Positions 30,251-39,020 of a stretch of 41,078 nucleotides of DNA are shown here, piece by piece. Source of the stretch: Deltaproteobacteria bacterium. Lineage in GTDB: Bacteria; Desulfobacterota; Desulfarculia; Adiutricales; Adiutricaceae. The position numbers and the translations under genes were made by a program. The stretch's first letter is position 1, and the number at the start of each line of letters is the position of its first letter. The stretch covers positions 1 to 41,078 of the forward strand of contig JAISWW010000118.1 of assembly GCA_031270705.1 (NCBI GenBank). The letters are read 5' to 3'. The notes beneath the pieces are model-generated. The model ran no database searches, was not told where the DNA came from, and worked only from the letters and a program-made list of their open reading frames with translations.

Positions 30251-31207
30251 TTAAGCCGCCCAAAAATCCTTAATGAGGCCAATAATGAGCTGGGGATCCG
30301 GTTTGACCCACAAGCCCTCAGGAACTTGCCCCCGAAACCAGGTTCTTTGTCGCTTGGCCAAACGCCTGGTTCTTAAATAAATACGCTCCTTGGCTTCCTC
30401 TAAAGTAATCTGGCCGACCAAAAAAGCCCGGGCCTCCAGGTAACCAATGGCTTTTAAAGGCTTCAGATGGCCTGGCCAGCGTCGCAGCAAACCCTCCGTT
30501 TCCTCCAAAAGACCATTTTTTAGCATATTCTCGGTTCTAGTTAAGATATCTTTGTCTAACTCAGCGGTAGGTCGATCGATTATTAAAACCAAAGTCTCAA
30601 ATGGCCGGTCAGCCAGCTTATGGCTCTCTTGGAAGTCCACAATGCTTTGGCCTGTGGCTCGAAAAACCTCTAAAGCCCTTTCAATCCTCACGTAATCGTT
30701 TGGATTGATCTTGGCGGCGGCCTTGGGATCTTCTTGGGCCAAAAGCGCGTAAAGATCCTCCCCTTGGTCAGCCAAGGCTTTTAATTCGGCTCTAATGGTC
30801 TCTTGTCGGCCCGGGCCGACAAATAAACCCCGCGTTAAGCTTCGAAAATAAAGGCCCGCGCCGCCCACGATTAAAGGCGGTCGACCAGCCGCGGCTAAAC
30901 TGGCCACCAAGGGCCGAGCCAATCTCAAATAGGCCGCCGCGTCAAAATCCTCATTGGGATCGACTATGTCAAATAAATGATGGGGGGCCGCTTGAAAGTC
31001 TTCGGGGGTGGGTTTGGCCGAGCCAATATCTAAGCCGCGATAAAAAGCCAGGCTATCGGCGTTGATGATCTCGCCGCCTAAAGCCTTAGCCACCTCAATG
31101 GCCAAGCGACTTTTGCCCGAGCCAGTGGGACCGGTGAGAATAATGGCCTTAGGCCGAGCCATTGGCGGGCGGCTCGGGCTGGGCGACGGTTTCGGCTGGC
31201 GGGTCAA
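30251..31207 (-). CDS. miaA: tRNA dimethylallyltransferase
   Basis: AIILTGPTGSGKSRLAIEVAKALGGEIINADSLAFYRGLDIGSAKPTPED...HHLFDIVDPNEDFDAAAYL. True start may be 31162 (MARPKAI). Confidence 0.96.
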   Translation of the reverse strand: MTRQPKPSPSPSRPPMARPKAIILTGPTGSGKSRLAIEVAKALGGEIINADSLAFYRGLDIGSAKPTPEDFQAAPHHLFDIVDPNEDFDAAAYLRLARPLVASLAAAGRPPLIVGGAGLYFRSLTRGLFVGPGRQETIRAELKALADQGEDLYALLAQEDPKAAAKINPNDYVRIERALEVFRATGQSIVDFQESHKLADRPFETLVLIIDRPTAELDKDILTRTENMLKNGLLEETEGLLRRWPGHLKPLKAIGYLEARAFLVGQITLEEAKERIYLRTRRLAKRQRTWFRGQVPEGLWVKPDPQLIIGLIKDFWAA

Positions 31208-31685
31208 CTGGTCGCTCGGCGTTCAGCTGAGGTTTAACCGCGGAGTTTAACCCTAAGCTCTGAGCCGCTTTTGAGCTTTTTAACAGATATTGAGTCCCGC
31301 CCCAAATCAGAGTCGCGACCAGAGAGAGGAAAAAAATAGATAACCCGCCAATAAAAGCCAAAGGATGGCCGATGTTAAATTTAACGGCCAGCCAACAAAG
31401 AAGGCCGGTGGTCACAAAGGCCACATAAAAATTGCCGACTGTCCACCAAATGGAGCGGGTCAAGCGGCCTGGCCGAGCCCGGATAACCGCTTGACGTAGC
31501 AAAAAGACATTCGCCAATACCAACAGACTCCCCGCTCCCGCCCCCAACCCGCCCGGAAAGCCAAGCTTAAGGCTCCCGACCAGAGTGGCCAAAATAGCCA
31601 AAACCAGGGTCAAGCGAGCGAAAAGCCCACTATAATGTATCAACTCCAAAATTTGCTTGGAAAAGACAGGAGCCGTCTCGCTCAT
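31149..31685 (-). CDS. ATP synthase subunit I-like membrane protein
   Basis: 178 aa, predicted TM segments, FARLTLVLAILATLVGSLKLGFPGGLGAGAGSLLVLANVFLLRQAV; ATGA overlap with upstream AtpZ-like gene. Confidence 0.7.
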   Translation of the reverse strand: MSETAPVFSKQILELIHYSGLFARLTLVLAILATLVGSLKLGFPGGLGAGAGSLLVLANVFLLRQAVIRARPGRLTRSIWWTVGNFYVAFVTTGLLCWLAVKFNIGHPLAFIGGLSIFFLSLVATLIWGGTQYLLKSSKAAQSLGLNSAVKPQLNAERPVDPPAETVAQPEPPANGSA

Positions 31686-31957
31686 TGGTCATCCTTTTTT
31701 TTGTTGGCCAGATGGGTTTCTTCCTGGCTCCGATCCAGACGCTTAGCCAGGATATAAATATTGCGGTAGCCAGCCACGACGCCCAATAATAAGCCAATTA
31801 TAAAACACCAAGGCGTGGTGCCCAAAAACTTATCCAACCACCAGCCCGCCCCGGCCCCTAAAAATATCGCGATGACCAAGGCCAGGCCAATGGAGGAGGC
31901 GGTGACCAAAATCGAGACTTCGCGGACGCGTTTATTCGGGGAAGGTAAAGAGGCCAT
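31682..31957 (-). CDS. atpZ: AtpZ/AtpI family protein
   Basis: 91 aa, two TM helices; SSIGLALVIAIFLGAGAGWWLDKFLGTTPWCFIIGLLLGVVAGYRNIY. Confidence 0.85.
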   Translation of the reverse strand: MASLPSPNKRVREVSILVTASSIGLALVIAIFLGAGAGWWLDKFLGTTPWCFIIGLLLGVVAGYRNIYILAKRLDRSQEETHLANKKKDDQ

Positions 31958-32361
31958 TCTATTCCTAATTAAGAGCCAAGGCCAAAAGGGCGTTGGGGCT
32001 AAGGGATTCTGGGCTCATGGTCTCAAAGAACGGCTTAAAAGGCAAGAGCGAGCCTATATATATGTTAGCGCCTAAAACGGGGCGATATTGTTTGGCCCGC
32101 CTAAATGACCCAGCTCGAGCGAAGATATTACCCAGTTTTTGGGTATCGAGTAAAAAATAACGCCCCATCATCTTAATCCGGGTAAAAAATATCCTAGCCC
32201 CCTACCCGGCTACGCTTTGCTATTAAAATCTTCGCGGGGTTTTGGCCGCGTTTTAATAACATTGGCCCAAAAATTCTTGGTCATTCCCTTAAATTTGGAA
32301 TTGGCCTATTTATTGCTGTAACTCAAAACATCTAAATTGTTGTCTGTGTTCAGACTAAAAT

Positions 32362-32390
32362 TTGAAATTTCGCTCTGTTTACTGTATCAT
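32362..32390 (+). promoter_or_regulatory. sigma70-like promoter for the secreted repeat protein
   Basis: TTGAAA (32362-32367), 17-bp spacer, TATCAT (32385-32390), ATG at 32439 preceded by TGAGGTG. Confidence 0.55.
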
Positions 32391-32438
32391 TGCGGAACTT
32401 TTACTCTTTATCCTCCATCTGATTCATGAGGTGTTTTT

Positions 32439-32933
32439 ATGTCTAACGTCAAAAAAGGTCTCTTTTTCGTTTTTTTTCTGCCTCTCTTGGCCGCGATCGC
32501 CTTAATTTGCGCCGATCGCTCTGAGGCGGGAGTTTTAAAGGCCCAAGCTGATAATAGTTTGGTCGCCTCCGCCGACGCCCTAGTGGCCAACCAGGCGTTA
32601 AACGCTCAAGGCCAATTAGGCTCCCTCCAGACAGTCTCTGGTCGTGACCGTAGCGATTATTTTGATGACCGTCGGGACGACAAGCGCTACCCCAAGTGCA
32701 GAAAGATCCAAAACCATGACACCAAGCGCTATCGCGAGTGCGTTCAGGATAATTATTACAAAAAACCCGTAAGTCATGGCAAGAAAAAGTGGGACAGAAA
32801 AAGCTGGGACGATCAGTTTGACGATCGTCGGGACGACAAGCGCTACCCCAAGTGCAGAAAGATCCAAAACCATGACAGTAGGAAGTATCGCGAGTGCGTT
32901 TGGAATAACTACTACCACAATTCTTATCGGTAA
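32439..32933 (+). CDS. secreted basic Cys-containing protein with two internal repeats (unknown family)
   Basis: Signal peptide-like MSNVKKGLFFVFFLPLLAAIALICADRSEAG; two copies of DDRRDDKRYPKCRKIQNHD(T/S)(K/R)(R/K)YRECV.NYY. Confidence 0.85.
   Translation: MSNVKKGLFFVFFLPLLAAIALICADRSEAGVLKAQADNSLVASADALVANQALNAQGQLGSLQTVSGRDRSDYFDDRRDDKRYPKCRKIQNHDTKRYRECVQDNYYKKPVSHGKKKWDRKSWDDQFDDRRDDKRYPKCRKIQNHDSRKYRECVWNNYYHNSYR
32670..32877. repeat. 52-bp perfect direct repeat, 156-bp period
   Basis: cgtcgggacgacaagcgctaccccaagtgcagaaagatccaaaaccatgaca at 32670-32721 and 32826-32877. Confidence 0.97.
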
Positions 32934-32950
32934 TTCATTAGACCGTTTTA

Positions 32951-33040
32951 AGGCTGACTCTTTGAGTCAGCCTAAAGGCGGCTTGTGGATTAATTGACTA
33001 GGCCTAAGGGCTTTTAGCCCTCTTAGGCCTATTTTTTTAT
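32951..33040. terminator. two consecutive hairpins, second with T tail
   Basis: AGGCTGACTC TTT GAGTCAGCCT (32951-32973) and TAGGCCTAAGGGC...GCCCTCTTAGGCCTA (32999-33031) followed by a T-rich run. Confidence 0.8.
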
Positions 33041-33273
33041 TTTTTTCTAACCTCGGGATTGACGCCTAAGCATTTATCGGCGAATTGGCACCAACGAGCG
33101 CAACCTTCGTCTAGTTTGGGGTTAGGAAAAATATGGCCACAGCCTGAACACTTCCGACGAGCGTCGTCCTTAAAAAACTCCACTTTCGCCCCACAGCCCG
33201 GGCAAATTATCTCAAATATATCGCCAGGTTTCCAAAAAGCCGTGTCCTGGCCTGGGCACATGATAGTGGCCAT
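33037..33273 (-). CDS. small zinc-ribbon protein
   Basis: 78 aa; IICPGCGAKVEFFKDDARRKCSGCGHIFPNPKLDEGCARWCQFADKCLG. Confidence 0.85.
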   Translation of the reverse strand: MATIMCPGQDTAFWKPGDIFEIICPGCGAKVEFFKDDARRKCSGCGHIFPNPKLDEGCARWCQFADKCLGVNPEVRKK

Positions 33274-33287
33274 GACGGCCTCCTTTT

Positions 33288-33911
33288 TTATATTTTAATC
33301 TGGCCCTCGATGGAAATTCTTTGGCTTTTGACCGGATAGGGTCGATCTAGCCTCTTCATGGCCTCTTCCACCGCCCATTTTAAGCCCTGGCAACAAGGCA
33401 CAGTCATTATGGCCACCGTGACCTTGGTCAAATCCGGCTGATTTTTCAAGAGATGGGCCAGCTTTTCCACATAAAAATCCACGTCGTCCAGTTTGGGGCA
33501 ACCAATCAAAACTGGCCGATTGTCCATAAACTCCCGAAAACTAGGGAGAGCGAAGCCCACGCAGTCGGCGGCTATTAAGAGCTCCTTCTCCCCAGAAAAA
33601 ACCTGGCCGGGATTTATGAGCTTAAGCTGAATGGGCCAAGATTTGAGAGGGGCTTTAGGCTCATTGACGGGAGCTTGAGCTTGGGGCCTCGCGACCGCGA
33701 CAACTTCAGCCAGCTGGGCTCGCGGCCTAATTTTTAAAGCTCCTTTGGGACAAGAGCCCAAACAAGCCAGAGCCCCATCGCAGCGGCTCTCGATAACCTG
33801 GGCTTGGCCATTAACGACCAGGAGAGCCCCCTCGGCGCAACTGCTGAGACACTGGCCACAACCGTCGCAGAGAGCCTGGTCTATTTGAATAATATCTTGA
33901 GAAATCATCAT
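33288..33911 (-). CDS. 4Fe-4S dicluster ferredoxin-domain protein
   Basis: CDGCGQCLSSCAEGALLVVNGQAQVIESRCDGALACLGSCPKGAL; adjacent to the zinc-ribbon gene. Confidence 0.92.
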   Translation of the reverse strand: MMISQDIIQIDQALCDGCGQCLSSCAEGALLVVNGQAQVIESRCDGALACLGSCPKGALKIRPRAQLAEVVAVARPQAQAPVNEPKAPLKSWPIQLKLINPGQVFSGEKELLIAADCVGFALPSFREFMDNRPVLIGCPKLDDVDFYVEKLAHLLKNQPDLTKVTVAIMTVPCCQGLKWAVEEAMKRLDRPYPVKSQRISIEGQIKI

Positions 33912-34372
33912 TTGGATCGCCTCGCTTGTTTAAATTTTAAGGCCGATCGTTTAACTCCGATCTGGGCCACGCTTTAAATATAAGGCCCCAAACCGCTAAA
34001 AACCTTGACCCAAATCAATTTTGAAATATTTTTTCGCCCGCCGTCAAAAAAAATCTGGCCCCGCGCCCCGCCGAAACCCTCTATAATTATACTACATTTT
34101 TTATAAAAAACCAAAAAATTAACATTTATTTCTTTAATACGCTATTAAAGAATTAATTGAGCGTAAAACAGAGCCCAAAATTACTGGCCGCCCATTTGGC
34201 TCATAAACCCCCGGAAAGTTTTCCCCAAGGGCTAACTGGCCGGGGCGATTTCTGGCGTTTATTTTTTTGACAAACCTTATGACCCTCTAAACATTTATTT
34301 AAACGTCTATTTAATATGATATTCATTTAGTTAATTATATATTTTTAGCTAAAAATAGGCCTAAAGTTTCTC

Positions 34373-34401
34373 TTGACAATTTAAGTCGGGCCAGTTAAAA
34401 T
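34373..34401 (+). promoter_or_regulatory. sigma70-like promoter
   Basis: TTGACA (34373-34378), 17-bp spacer, TAAAAT (34396-34401). Confidence 0.65.
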
Positions 34402-34407
34402 TTTCAG

Positions 34408-34488
34408 GATTTTCACGCTTAAGGTAGCCGCTTGTTCGCTAGCGTTTAATACTGGCCGCCGATCCCAAGGGCGGTTTTTATATTTTTC
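34408..34488 (+). ncRNA. candidate ~80-nt small RNA or 5' leader
   Basis: Starts after the 34373-34401 promoter; contains CGCT/AGCG hairpin and ends with CCGCC (34456-34460) / GGCGG (34470-34474) followed by TTTTTATATTTTT. Confidence 0.45.
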
Positions 34489-34620
34489 TCTGGAACAAAA
34501 AAATATTCTTTTTGTTCCTAATAGGGTTCCAGCCTAGCCTCTGTCCCAAAAATTGGCTAGCCAAAGAGAGCCCTATAACGCCAAACCGCGCCTAACCGCG
34601 CTTATCCGCTCTGACCCGGA

Positions 34621-35694
34621 TTGCCAACATCTTTTCCCGTGAGGGAAAGCTGGCCTTCGCCTCACCGTCTTTGGGCGGCTCGGGCGACCTTTTTAGGCTT
34701 TGGCGCGCTGGGGACTGTCTCGCCATCAAAAATCAACCTAGGGAGAGCCAAAATCATCAAAGATAAAGGCAATTTGTTGATCCGGCTGGGGGTTTTTCTG
34801 TTTCTGGCCTTGACCTGGCCTATAACCAGGTTGCCCAGAACCTGGGCCCTAACTTTGGGCGCCTGGGGAGGCCGCCTTTTTTTTCTCCTTTTAAGGCGTC
34901 GCCGTCGGGTCACCATAGGCAATTTAACCCGGGCCCAAGAAACTGGAGCTTTGGAGCCCCAGGTCGATATCGCCCAAACCGCGGTTAGAACCTTTTCTAA
35001 CTTAGGGCGAACCTCCTTGGAGGGCTTAAATCTGATCCATCAAGGGGTGGGCTATTTCCAGGGGCATTGGACAATCCACAACCAAGAGCTCGTCTGGGAG
35101 GCTTTAGATCTGGCCAAACGCGAAAAAAGAGGGCTGATCTTTTTAACGGCCCACATTGGCAATTGGGAGTTGTCCTGCCAAGTTTTGCCGCTCTTTTTTC
35201 ATTTTAAAGTCCATATCGTCGGCCGGAGCCAGGGGCTTTGGGCCGACGAATTGCTGACGCGCTTAAGGACTCGCGGTGGCCATGAGCTCATTTTTAAGCA
35301 CAGAGGAGCGGGCGTTATGCTCAAGATCCTCCGTTCGGGCGGCGTTTTAGGCACTTTATTCGACCAAGCGGCCCTGGTCGGCGCCGAGGGAACTCCCTTG
35401 AGCTTTATGGGTCGTCCAGCTCTGACCACGCTGGCTCCTTTGAAACTGGCTGGCAAGACCGGGGCCTTGGTAATCCCGTTTTTTAGCCGACGCGAGGGGG
35501 CTTTCCATCATTTTGAAATGTTTCCGTATTTGACCCCCCCAGCCAGGGCGGATCATGACTGGTTGATCCAATCGACCCAAGCCTTAAACAATCTGTTGGC
35601 CGAGTTTATTCGCCAATATCCTGACCAATGGATGTGGGGCCACCGTCGATGGAAAAACATAGAGGGCATTAAGTCCGATCCCCGGTACTTCTAA
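34621..35694 (+). CDS. lysophospholipid acyltransferase (LpxL/HtrB lipid A acyltransferase-like)
   Basis: FLTAHIGNWELSCQVLPLFF (HxxxxE-type motif), GVMLKILRSGGVLGTLFDQAA, YPDQWMWGHRRWKN. The TTG start at 34621 may be too far upstream. Confidence 0.9.
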   Translation: MPTSFPVRESWPSPHRLWAARATFLGFGALGTVSPSKINLGRAKIIKDKGNLLIRLGVFLFLALTWPITRLPRTWALTLGAWGGRLFFLLLRRRRRVTIGNLTRAQETGALEPQVDIAQTAVRTFSNLGRTSLEGLNLIHQGVGYFQGHWTIHNQELVWEALDLAKREKRGLIFLTAHIGNWELSCQVLPLFFHFKVHIVGRSQGLWADELLTRLRTRGGHELIFKHRGAGVMLKILRSGGVLGTLFDQAALVGAEGTPLSFMGRPALTTLAPLKLAGKTGALVIPFFSRREGAFHHFEMFPYLTPPARADHDWLIQSTQALNNLLAEFIRQYPDQWMWGHRRWKNIEGIKSDPRYF

Positions 35695-35731
35695 GCGAAA
35701 ACGACGCTAGTAGAGGAGTCGTGAATATACC

Positions 35732-37627
35732 ATGAGTTCTGAAAACGCCTTTGAAATAACTTTCCTGCCAGACAACGTCAAGGTCAAAGCCGAAGTTGGC
35801 GAGTCCATTTTGGAGGTCGCCAACCGCGGCCATATCCACATCAACGCCTCTTGCGGCGGCGAAGGGGTGTGTGGCCGCTGTCAAGTCGAGTTGCGCGAGG
35901 GGCAAGTCACGGCTAGCCCAGGTCTGTACCTCTCCGAAGAGGATTTCGCCCAAGGCTTAAGGTTAGCTTGCCGAGCTAAAGCCTCTGGCCCCGCCACCTT
36001 GTATATCCCCATTGAGTCCCGAGCCGACGCCTCCTCCTTTAAAAAAGCCGCCAAAGCCGAGGAAAACCTCGCCGTCGACGAGCGCGATCCCATGGTGATC
36101 CAATATAATTTGGAAATGACCCCGCCCGACGCCGCCGACAACGCCGCCGATCTGGAACGGGTCACGCAAGCCTTGGCCGCTAGCGATCTGCGCGATCTGG
36201 ATATTGAGCTCGGGGCCTTAAAAAAGATGCCGCAAGTTCTGCGCGACGAAAATTTTAACGTCCGGGCCTCGGTCTTTTTTGAGCCAGCCATCGCCGATCC
36301 CAGTCGCCCGCCTTACGGCCGGTTATTGTCCTTATCCAAGGCCACCCTCGACGAGACTTATTACGGCCTAGCCGTGGACGTGGGCACCACCTCCGTCTGG
36401 GTTCGGTTAGTGGATTTAGCCACCAACGCGCCCTGCCCGGCCATCGGCAATTTGAACGCCCAGATCTCCTTTGGCGAGGATGTCATTAGCCGCATCGTTT
36501 ACGCCTCAAAAGGCAATGGTCTCCAAAAGCTCCAATCTCAAGTCATTGAGACCATTAATGGCTTATTGGCGCGCCTGGAGGAAAATTACCCCAAATTTAG
36601 GGATCGCCTCTATTTAATGACCTCGGCGGGCAACACCACCATGAGTCACTTATTGGTGGGGGTGGAGCCGAAAAACATCCGCCTGTCCCCTTACGCGCCG
36701 CCAGTAGCCGCTTGGCCGTCCATTCGCCCCAGCTTTTTGGGCTTAGATGTTCCCAGCCACACGGTCATGAAAATCTTCCCCTCGGTCTCCAGTTACGTGG
36801 GCGGGGATATTGTGGCCGGGGTTTTGGCCGCGGGTCTTTATAAAAACCCGGAATTGACCCTTTTTATTGACGTCGGCACCAACGGCGAAATTGTCATCGG
36901 CAACCAAGACTGGATGACCTGCGCGGCTTGCTCGGCGGGCCCGGCTTTTGAGGGCGGCGGCGTCAAATGCGGCATGCGAGCCGCGCCCGGGGCCATTGAG
37001 GAGTTTTTTTACGAGCCCGCTCGCAAGGAGCATCGCCTGGGCGTCATTGGGCGAGGCCGTCCCATAGGCATCTGCGGCTCAGGCCTCATTAACATTGTGG
37101 CCGAGCTCTTTCGGGGCGGAGTGATCAGCAAACAAGGCAAATACGTGGAAAATAGTTGCCCTCAAGTGCGCGAGGGCGAGGATGGCTTAGAGTACCTCTT
37201 ATCCCCAGCCAGCGAAAGCGCGGGCGAGAAAGACGTGGTCTTAACCGAAATCGACATTGAAAACCTCATCCGGGCCAAGGGAGCCATGTTCTCTGGCTAT
37301 CAAACCCTAGTCGAGGCCGTGGGCCTAACCATGGGCGATTTGGAAAGGGTCATCATCGCCGGCGGTTTTGGTAGCTCCTTAAACCTAGAAAACGCCATCG
37401 CCATTGGCTTATTGCCCTTTTTGCCCCTAGAAAAATTCGCTTATATTGGCAATAGTTCCCTCACCGGGGCTTCCTTGGCCTTAATGTCGCGGAGCATGTG
37501 GTTACAAGCCCAAAACATTCGGGGCATGATGACCAATTTTGAGCTCTCGGAGACGCCTGGCTACATGGATAAATACATGGCCAGCCAATTTATTCCCCAC
37601 ACCGACGGGGCTCTCTTTGGCTTGTAA
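35732..37627 (+). CDS. 2Fe-2S ferredoxin plus ASKHA/DUF4445 protein (corrinoid-activating RACo/AcsV-type)
   Basis: N-terminal INASCGGEGVCGRCQVELREG...LACRAKA (2Fe-2S); GLAVDVGTTSVWVRLVDL, LFIDVGTNGEIVIGN, CAACSAGPAFEGGGVKCGMRA, VIIAGGFGSSLNLENAIAIGLLP. Confidence 0.93.
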   Translation: MSSENAFEITFLPDNVKVKAEVGESILEVANRGHIHINASCGGEGVCGRCQVELREGQVTASPGLYLSEEDFAQGLRLACRAKASGPATLYIPIESRADASSFKKAAKAEENLAVDERDPMVIQYNLEMTPPDAADNAADLERVTQALAASDLRDLDIELGALKKMPQVLRDENFNVRASVFFEPAIADPSRPPYGRLLSLSKATLDETYYGLAVDVGTTSVWVRLVDLATNAPCPAIGNLNAQISFGEDVISRIVYASKGNGLQKLQSQVIETINGLLARLEENYPKFRDRLYLMTSAGNTTMSHLLVGVEPKNIRLSPYAPPVAAWPSIRPSFLGLDVPSHTVMKIFPSVSSYVGGDIVAGVLAAGLYKNPELTLFIDVGTNGEIVIGNQDWMTCAACSAGPAFEGGGVKCGMRAAPGAIEEFFYEPARKEHRLGVIGRGRPIGICGSGLINIVAELFRGGVISKQGKYVENSCPQVREGEDGLEYLLSPASESAGEKDVVLTEIDIENLIRAKGAMFSGYQTLVEAVGLTMGDLERVIIAGGFGSSLNLENAIAIGLLPFLPLEKFAYIGNSSLTGASLALMSRSMWLQAQNIRGMMTNFELSETPGYMDKYMASQFIPHTDGALFGL

Positions 37628-37668
37628 AAAGCCCGCTTAAGCCGCGGGCGAAATAGCTTTAGGCTGAT

Positions 37669-37707
37669 ACCCTGGCTCCGGCTACGCCGGGGCCAGGGTT
37701 TGTTTTT
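37669..37707. terminator. intrinsic terminator
   Basis: ACCCTGGC T CCGGC TAC GCCGG G GCCAGGGT followed by TTGTTTTT. Confidence 0.85.
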
Positions 37708-37757
37708 CCCTCTTTGTTTTTCCTTTTGGCTTTCCCTCTTGGCCTTCCCTCTTGGCC

Positions 37758-38999
37758 TTAAAGATCCGCCGCCAAAGAGCTCCGAAAAGCCTCTAACCGG
37801 GTGGCTAGAGTTGACCAATCCTCGGGCGAGTGGTCGGTTTCCAAGCGCAAATATTTTAAGCCCGCTTTTTTTATTTGCGCCTCTAAGGCCAGACTTTCCA
37901 AATCATAGCAGTGGCAACCTTTTAAGACATGAAAAACCACGCCTTGATAAAGCTTTAAGCGCTCTGGGGCGGTGATGTTATTGATCCTCAGCTCATTATC
38001 GGCGAAGATGGGACATAAGCAGCCAATAAAGTAGCGCTGGGCCAAGGCCATCATGAGGCCATGGAGCGATGAATCGGCGAAATGGACAGGGCCTGGCAAA
38101 AATCTCTCCCCCGAGCAGAGATCATCGGCCACGACTTCTAGCCCGACCTCGTCAAATAACCTATACATCTTAAAGTTAGGAAAAAAGATCGGCGAGCCGG
38201 CCAAAAAGATCTTGGGCCTAGCTTTGGCTGGCGGAGTTTCTTTTTGTAAGGCCGCGACCAGATTGGCCGCGTCCTTGGTCCATTTGTTGACTGGCTCCAA
38301 AAAAAACGCTTGGGCCAAGACGCTCAGCCATGCCGGCCCCAATAAACCCCGCCTCTTTAAATCCATTAAAGCCGAAAAGGTCGCGTAAGCCTTTTGGTGG
38401 CTCAGAATAGTTTGGGCCAGTTTCGCTCGATCCAATTTTCCCTGGCCGAGACGCTTAAAAAAATCGTTGAGGCGCCTAATTTCGCTTTGCCAACGCTCGC
38501 GGCTTTCCAAACAGGTTTTGATCCGCGGAACCTCTAGGCGATGGATTTCTAAAACATTGACCCCGCAAAGGCTGAGGGACGAGCCCATTTTGACCACCCA
38601 ATCGCACATGGTCGGCCAAACGGCGCCCGTCAAGGTCTCGGCTAAGCCGTCCAAAACCATGGCCCCCAGAGCCGAGCGGGTCATGGGGCACATGACGGCG
38701 GGCAAATTAGGGGCCACGAGGCTCTCCACGGCCATATGGCCACTTTGTAGCCGATAAAGATGGAAGCCATGGGCCTCGGCCAGCTCCCTGGGAACCGTCA
38801 CGCACATGGTGGCGATAACTGGTTGCCTTAAAGCCTTTAAAGCCTCTTTTGGCCCCAGCTCTAGCAATTGGAGAAAAGGCTCAAACTCGGCTCGCCAATC
38901 GGTTCGGGCCCTTAAACGAGCGATTTCGGCTTTGGTCTCTTGATCGCGCTTTTCGGCGACTTTGCGCCTTAAACGCTCTAAACGATCATTTTCTGACAT
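37758..38999 (-). CDS. 2-hydroxyacyl-CoA dehydratase subunit D-like (HgdB/BcrC/DCCP superfamily) protein
   Basis: MCPMTRSALGAMVLDGLAE...PTMCDWVVKMGSSL...VFHVLKGCHCYDLESLALEAQIKKAGLKYLRLETDHSPED. Confidence 0.88.
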   Translation of the reverse strand: MSENDRLERLRRKVAEKRDQETKAEIARLRARTDWRAEFEPFLQLLELGPKEALKALRQPVIATMCVTVPRELAEAHGFHLYRLQSGHMAVESLVAPNLPAVMCPMTRSALGAMVLDGLAETLTGAVWPTMCDWVVKMGSSLSLCGVNVLEIHRLEVPRIKTCLESRERWQSEIRRLNDFFKRLGQGKLDRAKLAQTILSHQKAYATFSALMDLKRRGLLGPAWLSVLAQAFFLEPVNKWTKDAANLVAALQKETPPAKARPKIFLAGSPIFFPNFKMYRLFDEVGLEVVADDLCSGERFLPGPVHFADSSLHGLMMALAQRYFIGCLCPIFADNELRINNITAPERLKLYQGVVFHVLKGCHCYDLESLALEAQIKKAGLKYLRLETDHSPEDWSTLATRLEAFRSSLAADL

Positions 39000-39020
39000 A
39001 TTTATTATCTTGGCTTTGGC

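Noticed and set aside
32616-32918. Minus-strand 100-aa hydrophobic repeated ORF opposite the secreted protein
   Set aside because: It is the antisense image of the duplicated module; the plus-strand ORF has a signal peptide, RBS-like site and promoter-like sequence.
34267-34293. Additional TTGACA-like promoter upstream of 34373
   Set aside because: The -10 candidates (TAAACA at 15-bp spacing, AACATT at 17) are poor.
36743-37033. Minus-strand 96-aa ORF inside the ASKHA gene
   Set aside because: Antisense to conserved ASKHA motifs; no independent support.
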